A stretch of DNA of 6,190 nt from the NCBI GenBank assembly GCA_013361015.1, contig JABWAN010000370.1, positions 1-6,190 on the forward strand, given 5' to 3'. The translations under genes and the position numbers were made by a program. Numbering within the stretch: position 1 is the first letter of the stretch; every line of letters starts with the position of its first letter. The stretch is from Candidatus Zhuqueibacterota bacterium. GTDB taxonomy: Bacteria; Zhuqueibacterota; Zhuqueibacteria; Zhuqueibacterales; Zhuqueibacteraceae. The notes under the pieces were generated by a model, which saw only the letters and a program-made list of their open reading frames with translations, made no database searches and was not told the DNA's origin. Of this stretch, positions 5,287-6,190 are shown one piece after another.

Positions 5287-6063
5287 ATGAACGATCTTAA
5301 AACTCTTTTCAACCTCACCAACAAAGTCGCGCTCGTCACTGGCGGCTCGCGTGGCTTGGGCAAGGAAATGGCGGAAGGACTTGCCGAAGCGGGCGCAGCG
5401 TTGATGCTCGTTGCCCGGCGCGAAGCATGGCTCAAACCCACGATTGCGGAAATGCAAAGCCGCGGCTTTCGCTGCGAGGGCATGCTTGCAGACGTATCGA
5501 AGCCGAATGACGTTCAACGCGTGGTCACGCAAACGTTGAGCACGTACGGCCAGATTGATATTCTCATCAACAACGCCGGCGTTTCGTGGGGCGCTCCGGC
5601 GGAAAACATGCCGCTCGACAAATGGCAGATGGTGATCGATATCAATCTCACCGGGCCGTTTCTGCTGTGCCAAGCCGTGGGACGCGAAATGATCAAACGC
5701 CAATTCGGACGCATCATCAACATTGCTTCCATTGCCGGCTTGCTTGCGACGCCGCCGAACGTGCAAGAAACCGTGGGCTACAATGCCGCCAAAGGTGGAT
5801 TGCTTTCACTGACGCGTGAGCTGGCGGTGAAATGGGCGAAGCACAACATTCGCGTGAATGCCATTGCGCCGGGCTTTTTCTCATCACGCTTGGCAGACAA
5901 AGTGATTGAGCAGTCGCGCGCAACCCTCGAAGCGATCACTCCAATGGGACGCATCGGCGCACCGGGCGAGCTGAAAGGCGTCGCGGTGTTTCTCGCTGCC
6001 GAGGCATCGAATTACCTCACCGGACAAACGATTGCCGTTGATGGCGGTGCGAGCATTGTGTGA
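5287..6063 (+). CDS. Short-chain dehydrogenase/reductase (SDR) family oxidoreductase
   Basis: Classical SDR of 258 residues (normal length), a cytoplasmic NAD(P)-dependent oxidoreductase acting on an alcohol or keto group. It shows the cofactor loop TGGSRGLG (18-25), the acidic site Asp69 in ADV, the NNAG motif (95-98), and the full catalytic set Asn120, Ser148, Tyr165 and Lys169 (YxxxK), then NAIAPGFFSS (191-200) and the C-terminal GQTIAVDGGA (246-255). Arg22 in the glycine loop and Arg44-Arg45 after the second strand suggest NADP(H) rather than NAD(H), which is inference. The N-terminus (MNDLKTLFNLTNKVALVTGG) resembles gluconate 5-dehydrogenase or 3-oxoacyl reductase types, but the substrate cannot be told. 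The same strand carries the acyl-CoA dehydrogenase about 750 bases earlier, so it could act on a hydroxyacyl intermediate. Start ATG 5287 has only a weak GGGA site, about 11 bases ahead. Confidence 0.95.
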   Translation: MNDLKTLFNLTNKVALVTGGSRGLGKEMAEGLAEAGAALMLVARREAWLKPTIAEMQSRGFRCEGMLADVSKPNDVQRVVTQTLSTYGQIDILINNAGVSWGAPAENMPLDKWQMVIDINLTGPFLLCQAVGREMIKRQFGRIINIASIAGLLATPPNVQETVGYNAAKGGLLSLTRELAVKWAKHNIRVNAIAPGFFSSRLADKVIEQSRATLEAITPMGRIGAPGELKGVAVFLAAEASNYLTGQTIAVDGGASIV

Positions 6064-6113
6064 GCGGAAAAACACACCACTTCTGCTTTGATTCATTATG
6101 CCCTTCTTGGGAT

Positions 6114-6186
6114 TGTCATCCTGAAAGGAACTTCCCGCTTACTCGGCGCTCTTCCCAGCGCGAGGGAAGTTTCCTACGGAATGACA
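6114..6186. repeat. Imperfect long inverted repeat, REP/MITE-like, with a nested hairpin
   Basis: The outer arms begin TGTCATCCTGAAAGGAA (left, 6114-6130) and end TCCTACGGAATGACA (right, 6172-6186). They pair with a few indels through CTTCCC (6131-6136) and GGGAAG (6164-6169). A second CTTCCC at 6151-6156 can pair with the same GGGAAG around a seven-base loop, so two alternative folds exist. It follows the SDR gene by about 50 bases and could end its transcript. Terminal TGTCAT/ATGACA arms of this kind recur as dispersed intergenic repeats in many bacterial genomes; that this is such a family is inference from one copy. Confidence 0.6.
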
Positions 6187-6190
6187 GGCT

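Noticed and set aside
5269..5766. 165-codon minus-strand frame across the SDR gene
   Set aside because: Antisense shadow of a gene with a complete SDR catalytic set.

Overview
The window looks like ordinary chromosome from a moderately GC-rich bacterium. The gene set (a LolD/MacB-type ABC exporter, an acyl-CoA dehydrogenase, a short-chain dehydrogenase and a MazF-type toxin module) does not fix the phylum. A free-living bacterium, possibly from an uncultivated lineage, is a guess only. There are no RNA genes, CRISPR arrays, transposases or phage genes that I can recognise.

Left part (1-2660, minus strand): a two-gene ABC exporter operon. A sigma70-like promoter candidate (2631-2659) precedes a TTG-started MacB/LolD/YbbA-type ATPase (1821-2555). 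After a 73-base gap carrying two small hairpins comes a large FtsX-like permease (start at 1747) that runs off the left edge. The visible 582 residues show a duplicated layout: TM helix, large extracytoplasmic domain, three TM helices, a TM pair, another TM helix, then the start of a second extracytoplasmic domain. This is the YbbP-like type of permease.

Middle (2660-3322): a gene-poor stretch. It holds an AT-rich 16-bp inverted repeat (2850-2906), a possible 59-codon membrane-anchored small ORF (2987-3166), and a seven-codon minicistron with a good ribosome binding site (3307-3330) just ahead of the next gene.

Right part (3323-6063): an acyl-CoA dehydrogenase of the ACAD10/ACAD11-like type on the plus strand and, further on, an SDR-family oxidoreductase, also on the plus strand. 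Between them on the minus strand sits a two-gene toxin-antitoxin-like module: a small beta-strand-type antitoxin candidate (4944-5183) followed 10 bases later by a MazF/PemK toxin (4559-4933). The toxin converges on the dehydrogenase with an 18-base gap, and the antitoxin diverges from the SDR gene over about 100 bases that contain a palindrome overlapping a candidate promoter. The dehydrogenase and SDR may serve one acyl-CoA or hydroxyacyl degradation pathway, with the TA module inserted between them; this is inferred from gene order.

The right edge (6114-6186) carries an imperfect long inverted repeat of REP/MITE-like appearance. I see no clear undescribed system. The best leads are the atypical antitoxin paired with MazF, and the terminal inverted repeat.
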